A DNA stretch of 64,000 nucleotides. It comes from Diphasiastrum complanatum (Eukaryota > Streptophyta > Lycopodiopsida > Lycopodiales > Lycopodiaceae). A model generated the notes under the pieces. That model was not told the origin of the DNA and made no database searches. It saw nothing but the letters and a program-made list of their open reading frames with translations. Each line of letters opens with the position of its first letter. The first letter of the stretch is position 1. Position numbers and translations under genes: made by a program. The DNA lies in contig CM055108.1 in assembly GCA_029204225.1 (NCBI GenBank), positions 6,860,328-6,924,327 of the forward strand. The letters are read 5' to 3'. This document shows, one piece after another, positions 1 through 11,208 of the stretch.

Positions 1-1330
1 CCCACCTTTATAAAATCTGATGTCCTCATCAGATGTCAGATTAAAGTAAAGGTGTCTCCCAAGTAAAATAACTATACATTTAAGCTACTTGGCACAGTAC
101 TCAATTTACTGGCCACTTTTTATTAACATTGAAGCTGGCACACCACAAGTCAGAGGCTCAGCTCTTTGTACTGAAAAATTACATAACTTGAAAATATATC
201 TTTGTCTGGGAAAAGCGTAGATTTGATATCGCTTTCGTAAAACCCGAGAACCTTATTAACTGGTGACAGAGGCCTTTCTTTGAAATGTTCGCCCCTGTCG
301 CTTCTGACTTTCGACTGTAGAACTCCTTTGAGCTCCTGATTTGTCCTTGATGCACTTTGTGTTGAGCTCCCTGAGCTCCAGATTTGTTCAGTTCCGCACA
401 GGTATCAAGGCTCCCTGAGCCGAAGGATTTATCGTTTGATTGCCCACTTATTGGTCCACTCCGTGCCTTGTTGCTTCTGCACCTTGATTTCTCTCCTTGT
501 CCCAGCCTGATCTTGATACTTTTCCATCTTGGCTCTTTAAGGTAGGCAAAGATTGAGTACTCCGCAATGCACCTCTCACTTAGCTTGAAGTAGCTCTTTG
601 AATCAGCCCAAATGTAACCATTGACCTCGTGGAAAGCCAAAGGGTCGCACCAGTTTGATCCGCATCCGAACTATCTCTTCGCGTTTGTTTGAAGCACCAT
701 GTCCGTCGCGCAAAACTTGACTTTCACAATTCCATCACTGGTTAGTTGCCTCACAGTCAAAACAAGAAGTGTACATCGAGCTTAGCTTCAAGTAGCTCTC
801 TTTGAATCAGAAACATGCACCCAGAGTTTGCACTAGTCCGATCTCAACGCGAACTATCCCTTAGCGTCCGTTCGAAATACCAAGTCTCTATGCAAGACTC
901 AACTTTCACAGTTCCTTCATTGATCAGCTGCCTTACACGTAACACAAGCTAGCGTACTCATATGTTTCCTCATCATTGCTGGTCCAGAGAAAGCCTATAA
1001 CAAACTTTCCTTTCCACAACAAAAACTTGTCAACTTATTAGGTCCAAAGTTCGCCAGTCTCCTCGTGTGAGTATGGCTAGGTCACCTTGAATTTGCCCCC
1101 ATTTTGATCAACTTTCATTCAAAATTTGCCCCAAGAGAGAGGTGTGTGTGATAGTTCCCCTCCACTTAATAAATCAGCTGATCGGACTTAGAGTAGAGTT
1201 CTTCGGACAAAAAGCCTTTCCAACACTTTGCTTCCCATCTGCTAGGATTATGGCTCGATCCAACTTGTTGTCAATCTGTGAAGAGGATCCTAGTCTTTTC
1301 CCCTTTGAGGAAAAACCCAACTGATACTGG

Positions 1331-1830
1331 ATATCACCCATGCTCAGTGAGTTTCAGTTCCGAAGGTGGCCGTCCCAAAATGAAGACCAACTGCTATAGA
1401 AGATCTCCCCTGAAATTGCCCTTTCCAACTTTTGACTTCCTGCTTGCGTCTGGTGGGCGTTGTTGCAAATGAAACTAACCCAAGAAACAGGCTAGCCATC
1501 CATCCTTTGCAAACATTGAGTCATTTCGTTGTCGTTCACGTGCGAGTACTTGAACTGCAAATCCGCCGCACAGATTCTGGATATCGCCCATGCTCAGTGA
1601 GTTTCAGTTCCGAAGGTGGCCGTCCCAAAATGAAGACCAACTGCTCCATGGAAGATCTCCCCTGAAATGGCCCTTTCCAACTTTTGACTTCCTGCTTGCG
1701 TCTGGTGGGCGTTGTCGCAAATGAAACTAACCTAAGAAACAGGCTAGCCATCCATCCTTTGCAAACATTGAGTCGTTTCGTTGTCGTTCACGTGTGAGTA
1801 CTTGAACTGCAAATCCGTCCCACAGATTCT
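1331..1830. repeat. 250-bp tandem duplication inside LARD-1 copy 1
   Basis: Positions 1331-1580 and 1581-1830 are two nearly identical 250-bp units, each starting ATATC(A/G)CCCATGCTCAGTG and ending ACAGATTCT. The equivalent stretch of copy 2 (about 12541-12792) has a single unit. The junction shows a short CTGG microhomology, as in slippage or unequal exchange. Confidence 0.9.
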
Positions 1831-2106
1831 GTAGTCCTCTTTGTTTGATGGTATCAGCCTTCAAAAGAAAAGGTTCCTTCTCGAGCCATCAGCTCCTTGT
1901 ATCACAAGCAATCATGCAAACCAGGCAAAGCACGAGTACTAAGACTCACCACGAATACGTACAAGTAAGACACTCAGGCAAGTTTACTAACAAGTAACAA
2001 AGACAAGGTCCCCCTTTGAGATGGTCCTGCCAACGGACCTTTGCCTGGCCGCGCCCATACAAATCAATCACGGAATCAGCCCACATAGGACACCCCTCCA
2101 ACTATC

Positions 2107-2492
2107 CGTGCTTTCACCATTAAGCAGCACATTGCCTCAGTCACGCCCCACCACTTTTTGGTCGATAGCCCTTATAGCTAAACGATCGGCAGCTATCCCG
2201 CACCGACAGCTAACCACCCGTGCTTTACACCCGAATTCGAGCAGCATCTCTGTATCAATGGTTAACCTGTACAGTTCGAATATGTCGCCCCGCACCCCAC
2301 AAGGTACAGACCGTGCTTTCACATCCCTAGGCAGCACTTTGCCTCATCCGTCCTACGTGCAGACAGCGCCAGGCCCGAACCGCGAGAACTGACCGTGCTT
2401 ACACCTCAAGGGCAACACTTTGACTCATCAAGTCCCCCGTTCTGTCGACCACCCCGACCGTGGACGCACCCGTGCTTACACTGTGGGCAGCA
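2107..2492. repeat. Degenerate repeats (CGTGCTTWCAC ... GGCAGCACTTTG) near the primer site
   Basis: The phrase CGTGCTT(T/A)CAC recurs near 2108, 2219, 2312, 2393 and 2471, mostly followed by a GCAGCAC-like word. Spacing falls from about 111 to 78 bp. Copy 2 (13070-13170) has only two units, so this tract varies in length between insertions. Confidence 0.6.
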
Positions 2493-2568
2493 CCTTGCAC
2501 AACAGTTGTCTTGATGAACCCCAAACCGTGGCCATTTCCGTGAGATCCGCATAGCTGACCGGCCAGTC

Positions 2569-2581
2569 GGCTCTGATACCA
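2569..2581 (-). other. Primer binding site, initiator Met-tRNA (LARD-1 copy 1)
   Basis: The plus strand reads GGCTCTGATACCA, the complement of TGGTATCAGAGCC, separated by two bases from the LTR terminus TGTAGCGC at 2584. This fixes the element's orientation as minus. Confidence 0.9.
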
Positions 2582-2583
2582 CA

Positions 2584-3805
2584 TGTAGCGCAGGCATCCC
2601 AAAGGGAGCTGGGAACCACGACTTAGCTTCCCAGCCTTCAACTCTTGCCATCCAAACCCACTTGACATACAAGCAGCCAACTCGCCAACAACGATCAGAC
2701 TTAACCAACTTGAAGTTTCGAAAACCAACATTGAGATCCAACCTGGCGCCATGCCAGATCGGGAGTCCCGACGTGGGTGACTTCCCTCCAAGCAAGCCGC
2801 CCGACATACATCAAACTTAACCAACTCGAAGCTTCGTTACAAACGAGTAACATCCATTCCAAGCAAGCGGTCTGACTTACATCAGACTTAACCAACTGAA
2901 AGCTTCGTCACGAGCGCTGGAAGCCAACCTGGCGCCACGCCAGACTGGACAGCCATAAACAGGTAACATCCACCCAAGCAAGCCATCCAACTCAGCCGAC
3001 AGGTTAGAGCCCGTTCCCGAAGAGCTTAACCCATTCATGTTCATGCAAGGAACACTCAGAACCACAAGCCGCGACAGATATGGAAACAACCAGTTCCTTG
3101 ACCAAATGGTCCCGACAGCATACCGCTTTCGCCACGGACCGAATGGTCCCGACGGCATACCGTTGGCGTCCCGGGATACGACCCTCAGCTATGTGCCAAG
3201 TTAAAAATTTTGAAAGCGGCCTTACAACTGGCGCTTTTACCGAACACTGAAACCCAGAAGGTAATCAGAGTCAGTTTGAGGAAAATCCCACTTTATTGAT
3301 AAATCTGAGAAGGTTACATTTCAAGTGTGTGACCGACCCTAGTCTCCGGGGCGCTAGCATGCCAAGGCGAGAGCCATGACAACATTCCAGCAAGGGAGGC
3401 TGAGACTTGGTTGGAGCTCGCCCTGAGTCGCAACCCGCACTCTCCTATAGTATTGGTGTGATTCGGCACCTCCCCTCATACCAAGCACTCTACCTAAGCT
3501 GGTAAAGCACTTTTTTTTGCTCTCTCTAGGATTTTTTCTTTCTAGAAAGTCATTTTCTCTCTCTAGATTTTATTTATCCCCAGGCTTCCTTTAATCATGC
3601 CTAGATCGTGTGAGGTGATTGCACATCGATCTGAGCTCTCTGGACTCCGCTAGAACCGATCAAAGATTTTCAGCCATAGGAACTTGGCGCCGGCTGGATT
3701 CTGGTCACAGTGGCGCCGGGAGCAGCAGGGGCGCTGCTGGCGCCGGGGACATAGCTGGCGCCAATGGCGCCGGAAAGTAAAGCTTGTAAAGGTAGCTTTA
3801 CAACA
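2584..3805 (-). mobile_element. LARD-1 copy 1, 5' LTR
   Basis: In element sense the LTR starts TGTTGTAAAGCTACC (minus strand, from 3805) and ends GCCTGCGCTACA (to 2584), about 1.22 kb, with canonical TG...CA ends. Its U3 end (about 3685-3775) holds a run of GGCGCC palindromes. The opposite end has imperfect repeats built on AGTTGGTTAAGTCTGATGTA. Related LTRs lie at 8938, 10181, 13259, 13841 and 53484. The bases after it, CACAC (3806-3810), would be one half of a target duplication; the other half is outside the window. Confidence 0.88.
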
Positions 3806-3810
3806 CACAC

Positions 3811-4223
3811 TCAGGCCAAATATATTGTAGAAGCTGAGGATATTGTACCAAATGGGCTGAAGCTAGACCTGTTCGCAATGTTGACGCTCGTTCTACCGCA
3901 AAAATTTTCTATGAACGAGTTATTGTTCGTTTTACATGTCCTCTAGATTTTATAAGTGATAGGAGTACACATTTTTTTAACTTTGTCATAGATGATTTAC
4001 TTTCAAAATTCTTTGTTGTACATTGCAAAAGTTCCCCGTATTATCCCCACAATGCAATGGCCAGGTGAAATCCACCAACAAAATCTTATGTGGTGCTCTA
4101 ACCAAGACTGTCGAGTGTAGTCGTTTCGATTGGGAATTAAAACTCCACGTCGCTCTGTGGGCATATCGTACTATCCCGAAGAGGGCTATATGCTTAACTC
4201 CTTTCCAGTTTGTATGTGGCTAG
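3811..4223 (+). pseudogene. Ty3/gypsy integrase core, decayed fragment
   Basis: Short plus-strand frames together show integrase landmarks: a WAEARPV-like segment, a DRSTHF segment where the second catalytic Asp is expected (about 3955-3975), SSPYYP (about 4030), then CNGQVKSTNK with the ATNK-like helix and WAYRTI...TPFQFVCG. At least two frameshifts break it. The family joins element cDNA to host DNA; this scrap cannot. It starts directly at the LARD-1 LTR, which probably inserted into it. Confidence 0.75.
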
Positions 4224-4338
4224 GAAGCAGTCATGCCTGTAAAATTTCAAATGATCAATGGTGTGTCTAGTACCTAGTCGCGATATGGGAAAAATAAACC
4301 GTTTGATCAAATGTGGGGTATTTTGGAAAATTTTGAGG
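4224..4338. other. Spacer with possible polypurine tract before the Copia-F LTR
   Basis: A short A/T-rich stretch ending GGAAAATTTTGAGG just before the LTR start. The same kind of junction (TTTTGAGGAGGAG) precedes the Copia-E LTR at 32340, so this may be a polypurine tract, which would make the LTR at 4339 a 3' copy of a nested or tandem element. Confidence 0.35.
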
Positions 4339-5208
4339 TGTAATATGTTAAAAATTGTAAAACATATCTATCATATGTTGTTGATGTTTGGGGGGTCCTA
4401 CCCATGTAAATACTTTGTACATATTCAAGGTATGTGAATTGAGCACATATCCTTGTAGAATAGGGCGAGTTTGGGTTAGGTAGATCAAATTCCAATGACA
4501 TGCATAAAGTCTAATTGGTCTAGTATGACATGCAATGATGTTGACAATGTCTAGTTTGACATGCATATAGAAATTCACATGGAATTGGTCAATTATGACC
4601 TTGTAGAATCTCGAGCCACAATAAATGCATTATGTCCTAAGTCTCCATTGTGACATGCAAAACATGCAAACACTCTAATGGACACATGCATGTAGTTTTG
4701 TATTTGTCTAGTTGAGAAATTGACATTTGGAGAAAGTAGGTAGAAGTTAGGTGCAATTTGTGCATGCAAGCAGTTAGGTGTCAAGATAATAGTAGTTTGC
4801 ACTTGAATAGGTGTAGGATATGCATTGAATGCAAGGAGAGTACCACGAATTTTGGCTCTCCTATATATGTACATATCATTCTCATTCATTTCGAATGAAG
4901 AATCAAGCATTTGTAATGTCATAATGTCAAATTTTGGATCTCATTCAATATTGCTTGTAATTGCTCTCTCTCTCTAGTTCGAATTTTGTGTCTTCTTCAT
5001 ACATGATCAAGCTTGTGTACTTTCCCTATTTGTGAGGAATGAATGTAGCTTTGATTTGTAGCATTCGAGATTGTGCTCTAGCCATAGATCTGTTGATAGA
5101 TTGCAGGATTGCTCTACAGGTGATCTGTGTGCCACACAAAGCATGGTAAAGATCATTCACACATTTCTTGTGGTTTCCCACACGTGTGAACTTGCTGGAT
5201 TTTTCACA
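4339..5208 (+). mobile_element. Copia-F LTR
   Basis: An 870-bp segment starting TGTAATATGTTAAAA and ending TTTTTCACA, followed at once by a Met-tRNA primer site. Near its end it carries ACACGTGTGAA, a motif shared with the Copia-E LTRs (29847 and 32340), so the two families look related. It contains CT-repeats (about 4962-4974) and many ACATGCA words. No second copy is in the window. Confidence 0.75.
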
Positions 5209-5221
5209 TGGTATCAGAGCC
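5209..5221 (+). other. Primer binding site, initiator Met-tRNA (Copia-F)
   Basis: TGGTATCAGAGCC directly abuts the LTR end ...TTTCACA. It marks the start of the plus-strand internal region. Confidence 0.9.
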
Positions 5222-6360
5222 ATACCATGCTTTGAATGCTACTAACATCAGGTGTTTGAAGAATTCTGTGACAATTCAAGCTAGGAAGCTGTTTAGCACT
5301 TTTTTGCTATCTATTCTTGAACAGTTTTTGGATGAATGAGATTAGAACTGATATTTTTAGTCCAAAACAGAGTATGTATGGAATTCTGACATTTCACACG
5401 TGTGAAAATCAGAATACTTCATTTGCCTCTATTTCCTTTGTGTTAGGTCCAAAGGTATTGACATTATAGCTTGTTGGAAAGCTAGAAGAACCCTTTCCAT
5501 TGCAATTGGTTTCAATTCATTCTGATGATCTAAGCTCTTAAAGAAGGGTATGGAGAGACCCAAAACCCGAGTGGACACTTTTTGATTTGATAACATTACA
5601 TGCATGATTCATCATTCACAGTTTTTTGTAATCAATATAAGATAGAATTGGATAAGTCAAGATTCTGTTGTCATAGTCACATCATTTCACACAAAGGGTT
5701 GTGTTTGAGTTGAATGTGTGTTTCTAAAGTGTGTTTCATTCACTTGAAACTCATGGTAAAATTTGACATCAGAATTGTAAGTGCTTCATTAGAAGATAGA
5801 GGCTAGATCCAAATTCAAAGTGATTGATTTTCTGTTGTGAACAAGGACTTACATAACTGTTGCAAGGTTTTTCATATGATTTGGTAGAATACCCAATTTT
5901 TTTTTGTTCCTATTGTAAAAGAGAAGCAACACATTCAAATCCATCTTTTGTGTATAATAGCTCAACAAACTTGAGATCTAGACAAAACTTTGAGTCATGT
6001 AACACATTGTTTCATACAATTTGAGTGTATCTGAGTCAATAGTGGTGTCTTTAAGCATTTCACACATGCCAAAAGAAGAAAGTACCAAAATCTGTCTATA
6101 CTCCAATTCAAGTTGAGAGGTTGATCTTGTTTGTTCTGTTTTGGTGGAATAATTGAGACCTATCAAATGTTGTTGCAAGACTTTGCATAGGATTTGGTAG
6201 TACACCCAATTGTTTTGGTTCCTGAAAGGATAAGTCTAAGCACCAAGGGCTAAGGTTGAGAAACAAGGGCCTAGAGGCAAGAGGCAAGGGCTGAGGTAAA
6301 CAAAAAAAACAACACACTCAATTATATGTTGTTGTCCATCTACAAGAAGTCTTCACATAC
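5222..6360 (+). other. Copia-F untranslated leader
   Basis: About 1.1 kb between primer site and gag start with no convincing frame. It contains a diverged internal duplication: the stretch around 5858-5905 (TTGCAAGG...GATTTGGTAGAATACCCAA) resembles 6172-6222 (TTGCAAGA...GATTTGGTAGTACACCCAA). Confidence 0.5.
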
Positions 6361-6513
6361 ATGGCATCTATAGGAGATTTTCTTTTTGAAGCTAGTGAGG
6401 GACTAAATACCTCCAACTATTCAGTTTGGAAGGATAGGATAGAGTCTTTGTTGATTTTTTATGGTGTAATCGACATAATATTGGGAATTGAAGTTTTTGA
6501 ATTATATTGCTTC
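6361..6513 (+). pseudogene. Copia-F gag, N-terminal fragment
   Basis: The frame opens with ATG at 6361 and encodes about 50 residues typical of a copia Gag N terminus, including NYSVWKDRIESLL (W at about residue 23). After about 6500 the frame runs into a duplicated phrase (TTTTTGAATTATATTGCTT, twice) and stops at 6555. Gag would form the particle that packages element RNA. The rest of gag-pol is missing, so the element was truncated or interrupted here. Confidence 0.7.
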
Positions 6514-6555
6514 TCTTGGTTTTTGAATTATATTGCTTGTAAGCCGCATAATTAG

Positions 6556-7825
6556 TGAATCATTTGGGTTCATCAGTTAAAATTATGTGCATTCGATATA
6601 TAGTATTCTTGGGATAGAGTATCCCTTAGAGTATCCCAGTGAGCTCAAATGGATAACAAATCATAATGAATCCAAGAATAACAATTGAATTGACTTTCAG
6701 CAGGACTTTGGATATCTAGATGCGATTCTGGATTGTAATCTAAAGTTTTGTAGTTGAAGATGATTGTCATTTTGGTATGCGTTCAGTCTTTAATTACCAG
6801 TGATTTATAGACCTTGAATATTGCACTTCAGTTTAAGAATCCTGGTAGAAAGTATTCCACCAGTATTTTCTTAATGGAAAGATTTTTGAAATGACTCTTA
6901 CTTTTCCTGAGTTATGTTAGACATATACTCCAGTATCCTGTAAATGATTAAGTATGATTTGGATTTCAGGAAATTATGATAAACGAATCATATGAATCTA
7001 AATATTTATGATTGACGGATCATAGATAGATACTTAATAATTGTCTAAGGATTATAAGGAATTGTAATGATTCATAAGTGTGATGATTAATTCTTGATCT
7101 ATTATTTGAGTAGGAATTCAAATCAGTGTTTTGAATTTCTCTACTCCAGTTTTATATTTGAGGTCCTATGGATCTCACAAATATTGTCACAAGATAAGTA
7201 TTTTTTTTGTGGAGAATCGAATTTATCTAGTGGATGTCATTCTACTACAGTTTATGGTCTGCAGATGCTTGAGTAAAGTTCCTCATTTGAATTGGATCTC
7301 CAGTTATCTTAGGAGACAAACAAGTCTATTAAGATGAATGAAGGCTATTTTTCTTGCATTTGGTGCTAGAAACAGGAGCATTTAAGTCAAAAGAGTATTT
7401 GGGGTACTCAGAGTTGAGTTTTAATCATTTTATATCTTAATGATTCTCCTAGAGATTCTAGCTAAATGAATTATCATATCTTAGAATTTGGATTCTAAGG
7501 ATATTTGTACTTGAAAGCTTATGAATTATTTGTCAGAGTTGTGGATAATTTCAGACTGTAATTATAATTATTTTTTTGATTATTTCTTTAACTTTTAACC
7601 CAGTTGGAAAATTTATCGCTTAGTGTACTTTTCCAAATCTGAATTGTACTCCAGTGCAAAGATTATCACTTGGAATAGGATTATCTCTGAGTACTTGTTT
7701 GATGTGAAAGTTAGACAAAGGATAATGATTTTCTAGGTTGATATTTAAAGTTAAAAAAACTGTTCCTGTTATTCTTTCCTATTTAGAAAGTTTCTAAGGA
7801 TAGAAACAGTCTAAGGAGGGAAGAA
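6556..7825. other. A+T-rich stretch, no gene recognised
   Basis: About 1.27 kb without a frame over roughly 70 codons and without recognisable retroelement motifs. It ends in a purine-rich AAGGAGGGAAGAA run next to the possible LTR at 7826, so it may be the decayed 3' end of another LTR element. Confidence 0.4.
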
Positions 7826-8403
7826 TGTTATGTCCATGACCAGTAAGTAGGATTCAGTATACTCCTAGTCTTGGATACATGGTACTCCAATAAATCAAGC
7901 TGTTAGTTATGCCACATCATACTGGATGTGACCCGAAAGTAACTAATATCCTTGTGAGGCCCAGAACACACAAAATGGAGTTTAGACAAGGTTTGAGACA
8001 GTGAATGCGTGTGTAGAGTTATCAATAGTAATTCTATGAATAGGTGGTCCATGCTTATGACTCTATTCTAGGTGAATCTATGTAGGGGAAATTAGGGCTA
8101 TGCATGGCTATGTGGCCAGACTGCTTTTGGCTCTATATATTGAGGCCAAACTTGCCCTACTCCTCATTGTGATCATTGATTCATTGCCAGGGTTTCACTC
8201 TACATTCATGCCTCTTGTTCCTTGGCTTGGGGATGAAGCTTCTAGAGTTGATTGGTTGCTTCTACTTGGTTGGGTGGTTGCTCCATAGTGTGTTTTCCAT
8301 TGTGTTTTCTCTTGTAAGCAGGATCTTAGGGAGCTTCCTTTATACAAGGTAACCTCAAAGGATGGCAGCTACATCATCATTGACCTCTCTCCCCCCTGTA
8401 ACA
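7826..8403 (+). mobile_element. Possible LTR (TGTTA...TAACA)
   Basis: The segment begins TGTTATGTCCATGACC directly after a purine tract and could end CTGTAACA, giving matched TGTTA/TAACA ends and a length of about 578 bp. No second copy, TSD or primer site confirms it. The end call is weak because an ATG-led frame (8361-8438) overlaps it. Confidence 0.35.
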
Positions 8404-8917
8404 CCTACAGCCCCCACAAAGAAGCAAAAGTATAAGTAAGTAGTTCAAAGCATCAAAGAAGATATCCTCCCCTGATATCTTATCAAGTGATATCACAGTA
8501 GAATATATCAAATGCGTAGGGAGCCTTAAATCCTCTTAGGTCCCCAAGACATTCTTGGCACATTAAGAGCGCTTACTCCAACAGGCCCTACAAAGACATC
8601 AAGCACTAGCGGCAGCAGGCAACTCTTTGGACAAAGGCACTTCCATGTCGGGTTCATTTGGAGAGGTCCTGCCAACTCTAACAATTTCAGCTGCTTAGGC
8701 ATCTACTCCTCCTAACACTACTACCATTCCACCATTACCTCCACCACCTACTGCCACATCTACTCCATCTAATATCACACGTAACATCGGCTTATATACT
8801 ACCATTCTAAAAAAGCCATCTCCCGTACATACCTCCAATCTACTTGACTCGTTGGTCAACGTAGATGATTTTGCATTACATTTACTAACACAAACCCAAT
8901 CTACCATTGTCAAAACA
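8404..8917. other. Unresolved segment, possibly decayed coding DNA
   Basis: Between the possible LTR and LARD-1. One plus frame around 8700-8917 reads as Thr/Pro-rich sequence (repeated ACC/CCT codons) and ends at the LARD-1 palindrome. No family recognised. A small frame opening at 8361 (MAATSSL) stops after 25 codons. Confidence 0.3.
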
Positions 8918-8919
8918 TA

Positions 8920-8961
8920 AAGCTTGTAAAGGTAGCTTTGTAAAGCTACCTTTACAAGCTT
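8920..8961. repeat. Perfect palindrome where LARD-1 LTR ends meet head to head
   Basis: Arms 8920-8937 and 8944-8961 are perfect 18-bp reverse complements around a 6-bp loop (TTGTAA). Both arms are the LARD-1 LTR terminus, so a scrap of a minus-oriented LTR end faces the start of the plus-oriented LTR at 8938. Confidence 0.9.
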
Positions 8962-10180
8962 TACTTCCGGCGCCATCGGCGCCAGCTATGTCCCCGGCGA
9001 CAGCAGCGCCCCAGCTGCTCCCGACGCCAATGGCGCCAGCGCCGCTCCCGGCGCCACTGTGACCAGAATCCAACCGGCGCCAAGTTCCTATGGTTGAAAA
9101 TCTTTGATCGGTTCTAGCAGAGTCCAGAGAGCTCAGATCGATGTGCAATCACCTCACACGATCTAGGCATGACTAAAGGAAGCCTAGGGATCAATACAAT
9201 CTAGAGAGAGAAAATGACTTTCTAGAAAGAGAAAATCCTAGAGAGAGAAAAACGTGCTTCACCAGCTTGGGTAGAGTGCTTGGTATGAGGGGGGGTGTCG
9301 AATCACACCAATACTATAGGGGAGTGCGGGTTGCGACTCAAGGCGAGCTCCAACCAAGTCTCAGCCTCCCTTGCTGGAATGTTGTCATGGCTCTCGCCTT
9401 GGCATGCTAGCGCCCCGGAGACTAGGGTCGGTCACACACTTGAAATGTAACCTTCTCAGATTTATCAATAAAGTGGGATTTTCCTCAAACTGACTTTGAT
9501 TACCTTCTGGGTTTCAGTGTTCGGTAAAAGCGCCAGTTGTAAGGCCGCTTTCAAAATTTTTAACTAGGCACATAGCTGAGGGTCGTATCCCGGGACGCCA
9601 GCGGTATGCCGTCGGGACCATTCGGTCCGTGGCGCCAACGGTATGCTGTCGGGACCATTTGGTCCAGGAACTGGTTGTCTCCATATCTGTCGTGGCTTCT
9701 GGTATTGAGTGTTCCTTGCATGAACGTGAATGGGTTAAGCTCTTGGGGAACGGGCTCTAACCTGTCGGCTGAATTGGATGGCTTGCTTGGGTGGAAGTTA
9801 CCTGTTTATGGCTGTCCAATCTGGTGTGGCGCCAGGTTGGCTTCCAGCGCTCGTGACGAAGCTTTCAGTTGGTTAAGTCTGATGTAAGTCAGACCGCTTG
9901 CTTGGAATGGATGTTACTCGTTTGTAACGAAGCTTCGAGTTGGTTAAGTTTGATGTATGTCGGGCTGCTTGCTTGGAGGGAAGTCACCCACGTCGGGACC
10001 CCCGATCTGGGATGGCGCCAGGTTGGATCTCAATGTTGGTTTTCGGAACTTCAAGTTGGTTAAGTCTGATCGTTGTTGGCGAGTTGGCTGCTTGTATGTC
10101 AAGTGGGTTTGGATGGCAAGAGTTGAAGGCTGGGAAGCTAAGTCGTGGTTCCCGGCTCCCTTTGGGATGCCTGCGCTACA
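8938..10180 (+). mobile_element. LARD-1 LTR, plus orientation, near full length
   Basis: Runs from TTGTAAAGCTACC to GCCTGCGCTACA, about 1.24 kb; only the first bases of the usual TGTTG start differ. In this orientation an AATAAA lies at 9467-9472. U3 (8965-9085) carries clustered GGCGCC palindromes; the tail (about 9868-10115) has the AGTTGGTTAAG repeats. No primer site follows: the next base belongs to an oppositely oriented LTR, so this copy is not a normal 5' LTR. No 5-bp TSD is visible. Confidence 0.85.
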
Positions 10181-11208
10181 TCGACATACATCAAACTTAA
10201 CCAACTCGAAGCTTCGTTACAAATGAGTAACATCCATTCCAAGCAAGCGGTCTGACTTACATCAGACTTAACCAACTAAAAGCTTCATCATGAGCGCTGG
10301 AAGCCAACCTGGCGCCACGCCAGACTGGACAGCCATAAACAGGTAACTTCCACCCAAGCAAGCCATCCAACTCAGCTGACAGGTTATAGCCCGTTCCCCA
10401 AGAGCTTAACCCATTCACGTTCATGCAAGGAACACTCAGAACCACAAGCCGCGACAGATATGGAGACAACCAGTTCCTGGACCAAATGGTCCCGATAGCA
10501 TACCGCTGGCGCCACGGACCGAATGGTCCCAACGACATACCGCTGGCGTCTCGGGATACGACCCTCAGCTATGTGCCAACTTAAAAATCTGGAAGCGGCC
10601 TTACAACTGGCGCTTTTACCGAACACAAAAACCCAGAAGGTAATCAGAGTCAGTTTGAGAAAAATTTCACTTTATTGATAAATTTGAGAAGGTTACATTT
10701 CAAATGTGTGACCGACCCTAGTCTCCGGGGCGCTAGCATGCCAAGGCGAGAGCCATGACAACATTCCAGCAAGGGAGGCTGAGACTTGGTTGGAGCTCGC
10801 CCTGAGTCGCAATCCGAACTCCTCTATAGTATTGGTGTGATTCAGCACCTCCCCTCATACCAAAGCACTCTACCCAGGTTGGTAAAGCACGTTTTTATCT
10901 CTCTAGGATTTTCTCTTTCTAGAAATTCATTTCCTCTCTCTAGATTTTATTGATCCCCAGGCTTCCTTTAATTATGCCTAGATTGTGTGAGGTGATTGCA
11001 CATCGATCTGAGCTCTCTGGACTCCGCTAGAGCCGATCAAAGATTTTCAGCCATAGGAACTTGGCGCCGGTTGGATTCTGGTCACAGTGGCGCCAAGAGT
11101 GGCGCCGGCGTCGTTGGCGCCGGGAGCAGCAGGGACGCTGCTGGCGCCGGAGACATAGCTGGCGCCGATGACGCCGGAAGTAAAGCTTGTAAAGGTAGCT
11201 TTACAACA
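10181..11208 (-). mobile_element. LARD-1 copy 2, 3' LTR, truncated
   Basis: A minus-oriented LTR lacking roughly the last 217 bp of element sense; the missing end is replaced by the plus LTR ending at 10180. It keeps its start (TTACAACA at 11201-11208 on plus) next to the polypurine tract of the internal region. With 8938-10180 it forms an inverted repeat of about 1 kb. Confidence 0.85.

Larger units (their letters stand above)
1..2583 (-). mobile_element. LARD-1 copy 1, internal region (non-coding LTR element)
   Basis: Read on the minus strand, this is the DNA between two LTRs. It begins with a Met-tRNA primer site next to the LTR at 2584 and runs to the window edge, where the polypurine tract (AAAGGTGGGGTGGA at the two other copies) would join a 3' LTR just outside. 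The same sequence recurs at 11209-13258 and 54731-55398. The longest frame (153 codons, 179-640 minus) is shifted by small indels in the other copies, so it is not conserved. No gag, protease, RT or integrase motif is seen. About 2.6 kb of non-coding interior between 1.2-kb LTRs fits a LARD-like non-autonomous element mobilised in trans. Recognition of LTR, PBS and PPT is direct; the class name is inference. Confidence 0.8.

Noticed and set aside
179-640. 153-codon minus-strand ORF in LARD-1
   Set aside because: The other two copies have a small indel that shifts the frame, and it shows no family motif; treated as chance in a non-coding interior.
5209-5221. tRNA gene fragments at TGGTATCAGAGC sites
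   Set aside because: These 12-13-bp matches complement the initiator tRNA 3' end beside LTRs; they are primer sites, not tRNA genes. No cloverleaf was found anywhere in the window.
8361-8438. Short ATG-led frame MAATSSL... as a gene start
   Set aside because: Stops after 25 codons and continuation needs several frameshifts; no family recognised.
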